Below are positions 35,402-48,100 of a stretch of 64,000 nt of DNA, piece after piece. The notes below the pieces were generated by a model. That model saw only the letters and a list, made by a program, of their open reading frames with translations, had not been told where the DNA came from and ran no database searches. A program made the position numbers and the translations under genes. The DNA lies in the NCBI GenBank assembly GCA_037178855.1, contig JASJZC010000001.1:6014001-6078000 (forward strand), read 5' to 3'. Origin of the DNA: Oscheius sp. JU75. Lineage: Eukaryota > Nematoda > Chromadorea > Rhabditida > Rhabditidae. Numbering within the stretch: position 1 is the first letter of the stretch; each line of letters begins with the position of its first letter.

Positions 35402-36133
35402 CTCTTTTCCTGAAGAAATCTAGTGAGAAGGAAGATCATGTGGAAAGAAAGAGGGAATGCAGAACAGATGGGGGTGAGGCTTTCTTATCGGAAGAAAGCG
35501 ATCGATTGACATGCCCTACAGGCACGTGGACTACAATCGAGGTGAGAGGGGGACTGTACTATGCTCCCTGAGTAGGATATAAAGTGGTCAGACACAGATT
35601 AGAGAATAGAAACGTGCCAAAAAGAATAACAATGATCGAAAAAAAAAGACAAAATATTTTCAAATTCTCTACTACTTTAACCATTACGTACTTTGCGTAC
35701 GGCGTTTTCGCGCAAACGCTAAAAGGCATCCCTCTTTTTTGTTCTACTTTCTTGCAAAAGTCTAGCGTTTTTCCCTTTGTTTTGTGACAAAACCGGCGTC
35801 AGAACCGAGGAAAATAAGCAAACAGTCCCAGAATCAGCAAAAGTACAGAGTCCACGTTTAAAGGGCGGTAGCCATGGTCCTGTGGCAGGTCACAGCCATC
35901 AAATAATCGGATCACTTTTTTGTTGAAAAAACAAGTGGACTCGAGTAGAATGAGCTTGTTTACGCCACTCTTTCTCTATTTTGACTAAAATCAATAGCGA
36001 GCATAAAATATGACAGCCGACACTCCCGAAAACCAGCCCTTGACTCATATCATCGCTCTTTCATCATACTTTCTTCGATCTTTTGTTGATTACTCGCTGC
36101 TTTCTCGCTATTTTCTGTCAAGAAACTTTCAGA
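35402..36133. promoter_or_regulatory. Divergent intergenic region, HNF4-type receptor to RIOK1
   Basis: A stretch of 732 bp between oppositely oriented start codons. Acceptors lie eight bases before the receptor ATG (TTCTTCAG) and one base before the RIOK1 ATG (CTTTCAG), so both ends probably contain outrons or 5'UTR introns. No other element was recognised. Confidence 0.4.
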
Positions 36134-39100
36134 ATGGAGAATATTGTCGTGTGGAATGCCGGCAACATATTAGACGGTCTGGTGATTGCCAGCGAGTCCG
36201 AAGATGAGGATCAAACAGGTTTTACCCCAAATTTATCTTTTCAATCTGTCTTTTAGAAGCCGTCGACTACTTTGAGGAGGATTCCGACAGCTCCGGTAGC
36301 GACGATTATGCAAACACGGCCGATTTTGGCAATATAACTGGAGGTTAGTCTTGTTTTGATTCTAACCTTGGTTTTTTTTTTTAGATTTCACGAAAAAGTT
36401 GAATGCTCTCAGGACACACAGCTACGTTGCTAACAGTCAAGTCGGCCAGAAATTGCAACGTAAGTCTCCCTTTAGGATTTTCCCCGAATTTTTTTTTTTC
36501 AGAATCCGCCGAAAAACGAGCCGATGTCCACGCGGAGCAAAAGAGGAAACGTATCAAAGACCGAGCTGACCGTGCGACTGTTGAACAAGTAAATTTTCTC
36601 AAGTTTTTTAACTCAGAAATGGCTAGGTCCTCGATCCGCGAACCCGTCTCGTCCTCTTCCGACTGCTGCAGCGCGGAACATTGACGAACATTCACGGATG
36701 CATTTCAACGGGAAAAGAGGCCAACGTCTATCATGCCACAAGCCCCGAAAAGAGTCTGGCCGTCAAAATCTACAAGACGAGCATTTTGACGTTCAAGGAT
36801 CGTGAGAGATATGTAGCCGGAGAGTACAGGTCCCTTCTTTATTGAATTTTAACTATTGGAACATCTAGATATCGTTCGGGCTACTGCAAGCACAATCCGC
36901 GCAAGATGGTGGCGGTATGGGCCGAAAAGGAAATGCGAAATCTGCTCCGGATGCACCAGGCAGGTCTGCCCGTTCCTCAGCCCATCATTCTCAAGGTAAG
37001 ATCTAAGTTTTGAAGTTGTTTTAGCCCAATTTTTTTCCCGACGCCCTATTTTTTCATTTTATTGCTAGCATCCATCGAAAGCAGTTGAGCTACTGCGAGC
37101 AATAACAAGGACATGATACAAAACAAATTTTGAACTTTTTTGCTCTTTCGTTTGCTCTTATAACAGTTTGCTGAAATTTTGTGGAAAATCTGAGCATTGT
37201 TTTACCACCGTAATTACAAAGCAATACAGAGAAGCAGGCACCTCCGAGGTGTGAATATCAGGAAGCTTGCCCAATCGGCGTCTGTACAGAGAGTTTGAAC
37301 TAAAAATCGCTGTTCAGGGCCACGTTCTCGTCATGGATTTCATCGGGAAAGACGGCTGGCCAGCTCCTCTGCTGAAGAACACGACTCTTACCACGGAGGT
37401 TTGTTCATTCGATTTGGGGTTTTAGCAAGCTGCCAAAAGATGCGTTGCTACGTTTTTGCCGAATAAGCACGATCCTTGTTGGTTCCCTTGCCAGTTGTTG
37501 TTCATAACCGACAATGAGAGTCCATTGAAGCAGAATATGCTCTTTTATCACGTGGTCACATGAAGAAAAATTGTCCTTTTTACTGATTTATCGCTTAAAC
37601 AAGTACATTTTCTTGGAGAAAAAAAACGATCCCCGCAAATTTATTGGGAAAATTATAAATTGCTTGTTCCCAGTTTCGTAATAAAACCCTGGGTTAAAAA
37701 CAATGCCCACCCTGTCAAAAGCTCTATAATTTCCCTATTGATTGTCTCGCTGGCTGGTTATCGGAACGCAAAAAAGCTAATTGCCTCCACTGATCTGAAC
37801 ACCTGTACTATTTCAGGATGCCGAACCACTTTATCTGCAGCTTGTGCGTGATATGCGGACCCTCTACCGAGTATGCAAGCTGGTCCATGCTGATCTGTCC
37901 GAGTACAACACGCTTGTTCTGGACGGTCGTCTCTACATCATCGACGTCTCGCAGTCCGTCGAGCACGATCATCCGCACGCCTTGGAATTTCTTCGCAGCG
38001 ACTGCAACAATGTGACCAAATTCTTCAGGTAGGGAAGTAGTGATGAACTAATTGCATTTGACGGAAATGACTGATCAAGAAACTTGGAAAACTTGATCAG
38101 CTCATCGTAAAATGGTTAATGTAATCGAAATCTTTTTGAAAATGGCATGATCTGTGTGTGTACGTGTTTTTGAAGATATTGGCCCGGGATTTACCATCAA
38201 GTTGGATAAACCGCTGCTTTCGCCAGCTCGGGTCAATCAAAGTTTGACCTATCAAGCGCGCAAACCCATAGAATAGGCAAACTTCGGATAGGAGAACTCA
38301 AAGCCAAAAATTGCCTGAAAGACTGTCTACCACCATTTTATGTTTAACACAAGTTTTGCAGAGACCTCGGTGTGCCGGTGACCCCGTTGCGGAAGCTCTT
38401 CGAGCTGATAGTTGACCCGCTGGTTCGGGACGATCAGGTGGAAGAATATCTCGCTGACAGGTATGTTTTTTGCATAAACATTCTGCCCGTGTCCTATTTG
38501 CCCCCTACCTGAAATCCGATAGGCACACAAGTGGCTGGGCGACTCTCTCTCTCAATTATATAATTTCAGAACACTGGATCCCGTCGACGACACCGTCTTC
38601 ATGAACGCCTTCATCCCGCACAAACTTGATCATGTGCTCCATTTCGAGCGGGACAGCAAGTTGATGAAGAGCGGACAGGAAGCCAACAACCCTTTTCAGA
38701 ACATGGTCTCGAAGGTAGGCAGCCCCCGTTGCTATGGGACTCTAAGCACACGTGTTTTAGGTCGATTTTGCGGGAGAAGGTTTCGAGCGGGAAGAAGGCT
38801 CGGGAACATCTGAGGACGAGGAGGAGTTGGAGAAGAAAGATGAGGAGGAGGAAATTGATCTCGATAAGGAGAAGAGGATAAAAATGCATACCAGGTAGGT
38901 TTTCGTTAAACCTGGTAGAAAGCACTGCGTATAATTCTAAATTCTAGCTGTCTAGTTGTTTAAAAAAAAAGTGGACTATTTTCAAAATGGCCCCTGCGTT
39001 AGAGACATGACGACCGTGACTGCATATTTGTCACTTTGTTGCTAATGTAGCGAGTACAACAGGGTAAGAAACAATGTCTTTTCTGATGGTCAGGAAAGGA

Positions 39101-41778
39101 AAGTTTACTTTCAAATGTTGTGACAAAGAGTAGGGCATATTTTTACGGGACGTCTGCAAAGAAAATGTATTCTCGGATTAGTAATCAAAGTCCCCATTTC
39201 TATCATTTTATGGCTATTTGATATATACTGTTTTACCCATAGATCCTTCCAATTTGATTCTGATCATCGGCTTATCGTTGCTCACGTCAAAACTACTCTA
39301 ATTCAAAGGAAGAGGAGGATGCCTAAACCACACTTACGATTCAATAGGAGACAATATGTTAACAACGTCCAGCTGCTTGGTGAACCTCAAACCCCATTTG
39401 CAGATTCTGCTACTAATTCATACACAATACTACGTGCATATACAGAAACGGCTGCTTCGAACTGCTGGCAAGACATTCCTAAAATCAAATGGATAAGCGA
39501 TCATACCAAGGACCTCCTGGCCAGAAGACACTTTTTCAAGGGAAAACCTCTGATGGCTCACGAATACAAAAATGCTTGTTCTCTAGCACGGGTTGAATTA
39601 CAAAAGGACATTGCTAAAAGGAAAGAAGAGAGGATAAAAGAAGCTATCATTCATGGAAAAGGAATAAAAGACGCAATAAGATCAACGGCTCACAAGAAGA
39701 CATTGTTGATGATGGAGGATCCAGCAACATGTACTAAGTCACAACGCTTCACCTGTAAGATGGTCAAACAATACTACGACAATCTGTTCCGAAGCTCAAT
39801 TCCACTGAATCTCTACATACGACCGTCAGATGAATCATTGCCCCCTTTCACAACGGAGGAAGCTCGATACGCTCTCAAATCCTTGAAGTTAGGACACTCC
39901 CCAGGTCCCGATAATATTCTCCCTGACATGTTGAGTCTGGCATCGGAACAACTCTCTCCAGTAGTTGCTGCTTTACTCAATGGCCTTTCACGTGGAGATG
40001 ATGTTCCAACTGGACTCTGTGAATCTTGGATGAAACTGATACATAAAGGAGGAAGCTCTGAAGAATTGGGAAATTTTCGACCTATATCGCTACTATCCAC
40101 TGTCTTGAAGGCGTGCACAAAAGCCATTTTGATGAGGATGCTAAGGAATCTTGATGAATTCGAAGACTATAGTCAAAGCGGCTTTCGCAAAGGTTTTTCA
40201 ACGATGGATCATGTTCATGCTGTCAAGCAAATCGCCGAAAGATGCACAGAATATTCAACTCCTATCTACTTCGCATTTGTCGACTTCTGCAAAGCTTTTG
40301 ACTCTATCGAATGGAATGCAGTCTGGAGCACACTGTCATCGGCTGGAGTCAAAAAGGAATTAGTGATTATGCTACAACGAATATACGAATCCTCGAACAC
40401 GTTCGTTATTGTCAACAAGGAAAAAGTAGATGTGGACTTCCGGAAAGGAATACGCCAAGGAGATACTCTCTCTCCTCTGTTGTTCAACTGCGTACTCAGG
40501 AGTATTATTCGCTCAATCGACTGGGAAGAGAATGGAATAAAAATTGATGGAAGACGGCTGACAAGTCTAGAATACGCAGACGACGTTACCATTGTCGGAA
40601 AATCTCGACCCGAACTGGAGAAAATGCTCCGAAAACTGATGGATGCAGCCGAGCAAGTTGGCCTACGAATTAACGACAAGAAGACGATTCTGCTTACGAA
40701 CTGTACTACAACAAGGACACCCATCTCAGTCAATGGTCTGAACTTTGCCTTCAAAGACGAAGTGAAATACCTCGGAGTCTCAATTTCTCTCCCATTGGAC
40801 CACCATAGGGAGATTGATTGCGCTGTCAGAAGAGGATGGTTGGCATGGAGTCAACAAGCAAAGTGGTTAACAGATAGAACTATTCCCATGGACAAACGAC
40901 GCCACCTTTTCAACTCCTGTATCACTCCAGTGGTCACCTATGGCTGTGAAACTTGGACGCTCAAGGAACAAGATAGGGAACGTCTGAAAGTCGCTCAAAG
41001 AAAAATGGAGCGAAGAATGCTGAAGATTACAAGGATGAATCGATGGAATAACGATAGAGTGAGAAATATTACCAGAGTCAAAGATTGGGTGAAAGTAGCT
41101 GACCGACTGAAACTTGCCTGGGCTCACAGGATTACGCAGATGCCTCAGGATAGATGGACACGTGCTACCACGACTTGGATTCCTTACGACAGGAAAAGAC
41201 TTAGAGGACAACCACCGCCAAGATGGAGAGATTTTTTGAAGCAAAATTTTGATAGATGCTGGTGGAATGCCCCAAGTGAAGATTGGAAACGAGTCATTGA
41301 CCATCATAGATAATTCTACGATTTGGAACAATAAATAAATAAATAAAATGGCTATTTGAATCTGCCAGGAGCGTAACTTCACTGGACTTAAGAAACTTGA
41401 CAAAAAAATGCATTGAGAAGGTGATGTCTCAAAATGACTTTTCTAACGGTCCAAAACACGCACAGAACCTGTTACTGCCTATATGCTCTGTTTTCCTCCA
41501 AATGCTCATTAGAAATGCATAGCTAATCACCATCCACATGACTCCCCTTCATTTTTTGAAACAATAGCGTCTCACACCTCTGACCCAAATCTTTATTACC
41601 CACACCCCCAGGACACACTTTTACAGCCATTTTACGACCAATTTCCAGGGATCGAGGCGAGACAACAGACGAGCGGAAGGCGCGGAAAGCGGCCGTGAAG
41701 GAGGAAAAACGTGAGCTGCGCAAGGAGAAGATCCCGAAGCATGTGAAAAAGCGCGCACATCGCCAACATATGAAATAG
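36134..41778 (+). CDS. RIOK1: RIO kinase 1, multi-exon, with a retrotransposon in its last intron
   Basis: RIOK1 is an atypical kinase/ATPase needed for late cytoplasmic maturation of the 40S ribosomal subunit. The acidic N-terminus ([11 protein letters not shown], then Glu/Asp/Ser) leads into the RIO domain: [14 protein letters not shown] (glycine-poor P-loop), [11 protein letters not shown] (catalytic Lys), [26 protein letters not shown] (catalytic Asp and Asn) and [13 protein letters not shown] (metal-binding Asp). The C-terminus is highly charged and ends [16 protein letters not shown]. Splice phases agree, including the join across 38896-41650 (ACCAG to GATCGAGG). That last intron is about 2.75 kb, because it contains an RTE element in the same orientation. 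All catalytic motifs are intact. Confidence 0.94.
39241..41313 (+). CDS. RTE reverse transcriptase (endonuclease domain mostly missing)
   Basis: About 690 codons are open from 39241, with the first Met at 39319 (664 aa from there). Reverse transcriptase motifs are complete: [40 protein letters not shown] (motif A), [14 protein letters not shown] (motif B) and [11 protein letters not shown] (motif C with YADD). The C-terminal domain ends [13 protein letters not shown]. No stop or frameshift was found. The apurinic endonuclease domain is lost except for its last SDHR motif, so the copy could not retrotranspose by itself. The intact frame suggests recent insertion. Confidence 0.9.
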   Translation, partial: RSFQFDSDHRLIVAHVKTTLIQRKRRMPKPHLRFNRRQYVNNVQLLGEPQTPFADSATNSYTILRAYTETAASNCWQDIPKIKWISDHTKDLLARRHFFKGKPLMAHEYKNACSLARVELQKDIAKRKEERIKEAIIHGKGIKDAIRSTAHKKTLLMMEDPATCTKSQRFTCKMVKQYYDNLFRSSIPLNLYIRPSDESLPPFTTEEARYALKSLKLGHSPGPDNILPDMLSLASEQLSPVVAALLNGLSRGDDVPTGLCESWMKLIHKGGSSEELGNFRPISLLSTVLKACTKAILMRMLRNLDEFEDYSQSGFRKGFSTMDHVHAVKQIAERCTEYSTPIYFAFVDFCKAFDSIEWNAVWSTLSSAGVKKELVIMLQRIYESSNTFVIVNKEKVDVDFRKGIRQGDTLSPLLFNCVLRSIIRSIDWEENGIKIDGRRLTSLEYADDVTIVGKSRPELEKMLRKLMDAAEQVGLRINDKKTILLTNCTTTRTPISVNGLNFAFKDEVKYLGVSISLPLDHHREIDCAVRRGWLAWSQQAKWLTDRTIPMDKRRHLFNSCITPVVTYGCETWTLKEQDRERLKVAQRKMERRMLKITRMNRWNNDRVRNITRVKDWVKVADRLKLAWAHRITQMPQDRWTRATTTWIPYDRKRLRGQPPPRWRDFLKQNFDRCWWNAPSEDWKRVIDHHR
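39241..41348 (+). mobile_element. 5'-truncated RTE-clade LINE in a RIOK1 intron
   Basis: The insertion begins within the C-terminal end of an endonuclease domain ([13 protein letters not shown]) and continues as one open frame to 41313. It then has an AATAAATAAATAAATAAA tail at about 41331-41348. Truncation at the 5' end and a short-repeat 3' tail are typical of RTE retroposition. It is in the sense direction of the host gene, and its tail offers AATAAA signals that could cause premature polyadenylation. Confidence 0.9.
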
Positions 41779-42089
41779 GGGTCCACCTTTTTTTGTTTTC
41801 CAGCCCACCATATTTGTTCTGGCGTTGAGTTGGCAATGGAATCTGCCCCTCGCTCTCTTTATCAGGGTCAACACATTTCGATTTCTTTTCCCCTGAGAGC
41901 TTGGGCCATGTTCTAGCCATCACTCTCCCCTCATATTAATTGTTGCATCTTGTTTCTGTTTTTGTTGTGATTTTATAGTGAAAATACCATGATTTCTGCC
42001 TATCAATTGTCAAAGGTACCGGTCTTATCCGGTTCTATATCTCCAAAATACACAATCCAAATTGAAAACTAGTTTTTAGGTATATAAAC

Positions 42090-44703
42090 ATGCAGAGGAG
42101 TCCACTTGGACGTCATAGTCCAGCTTTACAGGAGGATGAGGATGCGGTGAGTTCGGGAAAATTAAAAAAAAACAAAACAAAAAAAACTGCTGCGATTTGG
42201 CCAGGTTTCGAGCTGAAACTAGTCCCGCAGGCTTTTTAAAACTTCGAAGCCATCCTGACGAAAAGAGTGCGAGGAAATTTGAAAAAGAACCGATTGCAGA
42301 TCCGCCGACGGAAGTTGGCAGCAGAAAGACGGGTCCAAGAGAGACATCGAGCTCTGTTATTCGAGCAGAGACAGAAAACCAAGACGACAGCCGAGGAACG
42401 ACAACGGTTGATGGCGGAGATGAGAGAACGGGAAGCCAAGGAGATGAAACGACGGCAGGAGGAACTTCACAGACATTTGGAGTGGCTCGAAAGGGACAAA
42501 GCCCGAAAGAAGGAGATCTTGAGCAGGCAACATGCTGTCACATCGAGAGTGGCCAACAAGCCGGGCACTGGGTTTGGTTCCTCCACGCCGAGAGACCTCT
42601 CCTATCTGAACAATCTCTCGAAGGAACAGAAGATGTATGACAAAAAATTGTCGCCGCCTTCAGAACCTCGTCCTGCTTTCAAGGTGAGTTTCATAACAAG
42701 GATTTTGATACAAATTTTAACAAATTTAATGGTATCTCTAGGCCAACGTCACTCCAACTAAGCGATCACCAAATATGATGACAACCTCAATGTATGTACC
42801 ATCATCGACGCCTCGTAGACCACCACAGCCAAAACAGGTAAAAAGCACAAAAACATGGGAGCTGAAATCTTTTACAGGCTCAAAAAGCCCTAAAAACGGC
42901 AAATCTCATGACCCAGTCCTTCTACACCCCGTCTCGAGCGGCGGCGACACCAGTTAGTGCTCCTAGACCGAAACCTAGAACTGCTCCGCCTGTAGCCAAG
43001 GCAAAGCTGCCGCCAGCCAGTCCTAGCAAGCCGAAAAAGGCTCCGACTCCGGTAAAAGTAAGTAAAAGTTGAATCTCAGGAAAGAAATACCAATTTTTAG
43101 CAAGTTATCATCGAAGAAACGCCTATTGTTGAACCTATAAAGATTGTTGAATCGTCCGTGGTTACAGTACAGCCCCCAACTGGTGAAACCGAGGTTGAAA
43201 AAGAAGAACTTCTTGTCGTCGAATCCTCGTTCCTCGAGGAGCCTGACATAAAGACAGTCATATCCTCCGAGGAACGCGTGGAGGAGACCAAGGCTGTTGA
43301 AGAGAAGCAGCCTGAGCCTGTCGAAGAGGAAACAGCGGTAAGTTGATGCGAAAAACTGACAGAAAATGGCTTAGATTGTCGTGGAAAACGAACCAGAGCT
43401 TGACCAGCACGAGATTCGTGAAGATAGCAAGGAAGACCTGGAAAAGGAGGCAGAGACTCAAAATAACAAGGTCGATAAGAAAGAGGAGCCAGAAATGGAG
43501 GCTTCGGAGCTTGCCAAAACAGAAGAAATCGAGAAACTTATTGATTACCAGCAAGAGACCGAAACAACTACGAGCCTTTTCGACGAGCTGGCTGCTCTGA
43601 ATCTTGTGAGTTTACTTTTTACAAAATCCCATGCTGTTAGACTATATAAACGAAATATAAACTGCTTCCAGAATGCTCCAATGCCTAACAACGAGGTGAT
43701 GGGGCTGGATTACAGCCACGATCCTATTGTCGAGAAAGAAATCGACGAAATTTCACATAAAACAACAGTAGTGGACAGGGAAGAGCATAAAATTATCGAG
43801 GTAGATGTCAAAGACAAAGCCTTGGAACCTTCACAGGTTGCCTCTCAGCTAAATGGACATCATATGGAAGATTTCGAGAACTTTTTATTGCCCGGAGCAG
43901 TTCCGGAGAGGGAACCGGCTGTGAAGGAATTTGTAAGTTAAAAATGCGATGGAAACATCAATAATCTAGGTTACAACACTCGCCGACGAGCTATCCGCCG
44001 TCATAAGCAACGGCGAGAAGCCGGAATCGATAGAGTTGAACACTTCTCGCCCTCCCAGTCCTCCAGTCGCACCAAAAAATGATGATCTTGATGTGAGTTT
44101 TTGATTCCTGGGACCCCATTTCCAGTAAATTCAAGTTATTGGGGTCTTTTATCTCCTTAGTTCTCCCCGTTCACCAATTTAACAGGAAATACAGCGCCGG
44201 CGCGAGGAAGACCAGAAGCACAACGACGAGATCAAGGCTAGGTTTGCGGCTGTCAAAGCCCGAATCGGTCGTGTATCACCCCCAAATGTCAACGGAAACG
44301 GCCTGCCACCTCCAGCTCCGGCAGTAGCAGCTCCTGTAGCCCCTGCTGACAATGGGAAGCCGTTGTCTGACAGCACAGCTGCTCTGTTAAGCCGGCTGAC
44401 AAAAATGGGAGCTCTGAAGTCAACTAAGGCGGCAGAATCTGTAGAATCCTTGCTCACCCGTCACGCGTCGGATCCTAAAATCGAACAGGTATGAACGGAA
44501 AGTGTATGCGAGCTGAAAATAGCAGATATAGGCTCCAGAGGATCCGGTGTCATTACTGTGAAGAAAGCTAATTAATACGACGGGTTTATTGGTGAGTTGA
44601 GGGCTCATGAACAGACAAAAACTTTTTAGATCTTGCCTACGCTCCGCCTTTATCTTACTAGTCCAGATGGTGTCTCTCTGTACATTTCCGTCCCATTTCT
44701 CTA
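42090..44703 (+). CDS. Uncharacterised coiled-coil, acidic and proline-rich protein, multi-exon
   Basis: I do not recognise a definite family. From about 42250 the frame gives a long charged helix (RHRALLFEQRQKTKTTAEER, then EMKRRQEELHRHLEWLERDK), a short basic linker, a Pro/Ala-rich stretch, a long Glu/Val-rich acidic region, and a second short helix (EIQRRREEDQKHNDEIKARF). The plan resembles MAP7-like microtubule proteins, but no signature is decisive. The start is unresolved: an ATG at 42090 lies ten bases after TTTTTAG, but none of the obvious acceptors joins its short exon to the helix frame. The end is ambiguous too: either TGA at 44492-44494, or splice at ACAG|gtatga to an exon 44631-44703 ending in TAA. 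AATAAA lies near 44720. Confidence 0.6.
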
Positions 44704-45133
44704 AAGTTTTGCATACAACAAATAAATTATTTTTACTGAATTGTTTTTGTTAACGTTCAGCTTGTTAGTCTACACATTTAGTACCAATAAACATTGTTCA
44801 ATTTGCCTATCTTTGCCCACAAAAAGCGAAGATCATTGAATTTTGACCAGTTCAAATCTCCGCCGGTTCTATTTGAAAAGTGCGTCGATTCGAACCAGAG
44901 TATTCTTGTTTTTCTGACGTCGACAATTCTGTCTCTTTTTATATCGATTTTACTCGCAATTAGCAGGCGATGATGGATCTGATGACCCAAAGCCTGTGAC
45001 CTTCTGCTCCTAAAGACAGTTTTTAAAAGAATAAAGTTATTTCGTTTCTCTTGTTCTTTAACCACGGTCCATTGCCACTTCTTCCAGTACCTTTCACATG
45101 TGTTGAACTGTCTACTGCTCTATATTTCAGGCC
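44704..45133. other. Intergenic region before CPSF2
   Basis: A stretch of 430 bp. AATAAA near 44720 and again near 44787; the region ends in ATATTTCAG three bases before the CPSF2 ATG. No gene was seen. Confidence 0.45.
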
Positions 45134-48100
45134 ATGACGTCTATCGTCAAACTGGAGGCCCTGTCTGGAGTAAAGGACGATGGTCCGTTATGCTATCTTC
45201 TACAGGTACACCTCTTTCCTGATATTAGCAGCCCGAATTCCAGATCGACGAGTCCTACGTGCTGTTGGACTGCGGCTGGGATGACACATTCGACCTGGGA
45301 TACGTTGAAGCCGTCAAAGAACGAGTCCCACAGGTATTTCTTCTCTACTTGGTCCATCTCTTTAAACTTTAGATTAATGCTGTGCTGCTGACCTATCCAG
45401 ACATAGCTCACCTGGGAGCTCTTCCCTATCTCGTCACCAAATGCGGCCTGAACTGTCCTGTCTATGCCACGGTAAGCTATTGGAAATCGATCATTAAACT
45501 ATCATCGTTTTCCAGGTACCCGTCTTCAAAATGGGTCAAATGTTCATGTACGACTGGGTAAATGGGCATCTCGCAGTTGAGGATTTTGATGTTTTCTCGT
45601 TAGACGACGTCGATGCAGCTTTTGAACGGGTACAACAGGTCAAATACAATCAAACGGTATCTTTTTCCACTTCTAATCCATAATAAAGTGCCTAGATCCT
45701 GATGAAAGGCGATAACGGAATTCAATTCACTCCTCTAGCTGCCGGACACATGATCGGCGGAGCTATCTGGAAAATCAGCAAGCAGGGAGATGAGGAGATC
45801 ATCTATGCCGTCGACTTCAATCACAAGAAGGAGCGTCATCTCAATGGAGCTCTGTTTGACTGTAGCTTTCTTTAATGGCATGTAATATCCCGATTTCAGC
45901 AATTTCCCGACCACATTTGTTGATTACGGATGCCTTCAATGCCACCTATACACAGAGTAAGCGACGAGATCGTGATGAGGAGCTTGTGACGAAAATGCTC
46001 ATGTAAGCTTGGAAAACAAGAATGTTTATTGAAGTGCTTGGTTCAGGACAGTCAAAGGAGGCGGCGACTGTCTCGTCGTCATTGATACAGCCGGCAGAAT
46101 CCTCGAAATAGCTCATCTTCTGGACGGGCTCTGGTCAAAGTCTGTTTTTCTCACACCTTTCTGGATAAATGAGACATTTAGCGTCGACGCCGGTCTTGGA
46201 AATTACAACCTGGTCATGCTGAGCCACGTTGCATCAACTGTCGTCGATTTTGCCAAGTCACAGGTCGAGTGGATGTCTGAGAAAATTCTAAAGTAGGCTA
46301 TTTAATTGATTCCGCCCCCAAATACCCGATTTAGATCGTTCGAAAACGGCCGCTACAATCCGTTCGCCTTCCGTAACGTCCAACTCTGTCACTCGCTGGC
46401 CGAATTGGCCCGAGTCCGTTCCCCAAAAGTCGTCCTCTGCAGTGGAACCGACATGGAATGCGGCTTCTCCCGTGAACTCTTCCTCGAATGGAGCTCCGAC
46501 TCGCGAAACTGCATCATCCTGACGTGTTAGTTGTTTGTCAATTCCCTAAGTTTTCTGTCCACAGGCAGAGCAGGAACCCGTACGCTTGGCTCGAAGCTCA
46601 TCTCGATGGCAGATCCCAGTCGAAACGCCAGCAGACAGGTCCAAATTGAGGTCAAGCGACGAATTCGATTAGAGGGAATGGAGCTGGATCAGTACCGACG
46701 GAAAAAATTCGAGAAGGAGCAGGAGGCGGCGAGGCAGCGGTATGCTTTGATATCTAACCAATAATGTAGACTCACATGGATGCATGTTTTCGCGTACCGT
46801 CTTGTTAAGTTTGACGTTGATTCGGTCGCATTTCAGACTGGAATACCATTAGACGCCAGGTCCCAGCTCTCTAATCTCCTCTACGGTTAGAAACTGACAC
46901 CTAGCGAAAAGTTTTTCTTTATCGTTCTCGTCTCGACCAGCTCAAGAGCATCTTTCAGCTTGGAGCAGAGTCGAAGAAACGCCCGTATAGGACTTTCTCA
47001 GGACGAGGAGGACGACGACAGCGAGGATGAAGAGGCTCTGGCGAATGCCGTGGCAGCTGTGACGGGAATCAAGCCTGCTGGAATGGTCCCGGCCACTCCT
47101 GTTTCAGGTACTGCATCACTTTTTGGACTAGACTGACCCATTGTTTAGTAGCAAATGCGGGCCGAAGACAGTCACAGCAAGTTCCGCCAACCCCATCAAC
47201 TCCAGCCAACCAGCAACTGTCGGCAGCGGTACAGGCTGCCAGTCAACTGGCTCTCGATAATCCCTACGACCTGATGCTCAAGTTCGAATATCATCAAAAG
47301 TGTGTTCTTCTGAAAAAAATAACTACTTCTTGATTAAGATCCGCCTTTTTCAAACAGACAAAGAAGACGTATCCGATGTTCCCCTTCATTGAGGAGAAGG
47401 TCAAGTGGGACGACTATGGAGAAATTATCAGGCCAGAAGAGTACATAACCAATGAGAGCATCGTGCCAGAGGTATTTGATGTTTTTTTAAACCGTGAGCA
47501 AAATTTCAGGCAAATACGGACAACGACGGAGACGGGATGAAGATGGAAGTTAACGGGATAAAGAAAGAGTCAAAACCGAGTCAGACGATTGAGGAATGGC
47601 CGACGAAATGCATCGCCTATCATCAGAAGCTCGAAGTGCTCTGCAAGCTGGAATACATCGATTTTGAGGGCCGCTCGGACGGCGAGTCGATCAAGAAAAT
47701 ATTAGCACAGATCAAGCCGAAGCAGCTCATCATTGTTCACGGTTCTAAGGAGGCCACACATCATTTGGCCCAACATGCCAGGGATAACGGCATTGTTCAG
47801 GTAGCAGCCGTTTTAGTTCCCCTGCTGCCTAAGCCCAATTAAATCCGGCATTTTTAGCTCAGCGGTTAGCGCACTGGACTAAATCTGAGCGACTCGGGTT
47901 TAATTCCGACGGTGTTTCTGAAATTCTGAATAGATGGCGAAACCGTTAAAAACGGCTATTATGTCCTAACTGTTCGATTCTTTCAGGGCAAAATCTTCAC
48001 GCCGAGTCTCGGACTGGTTATCGACGCCACAGTCGAGTCACACATTTATCAAGTTATGCTAAGTGACGCCGTTATGACCCAGATGATGTTCCAGCCGGTA

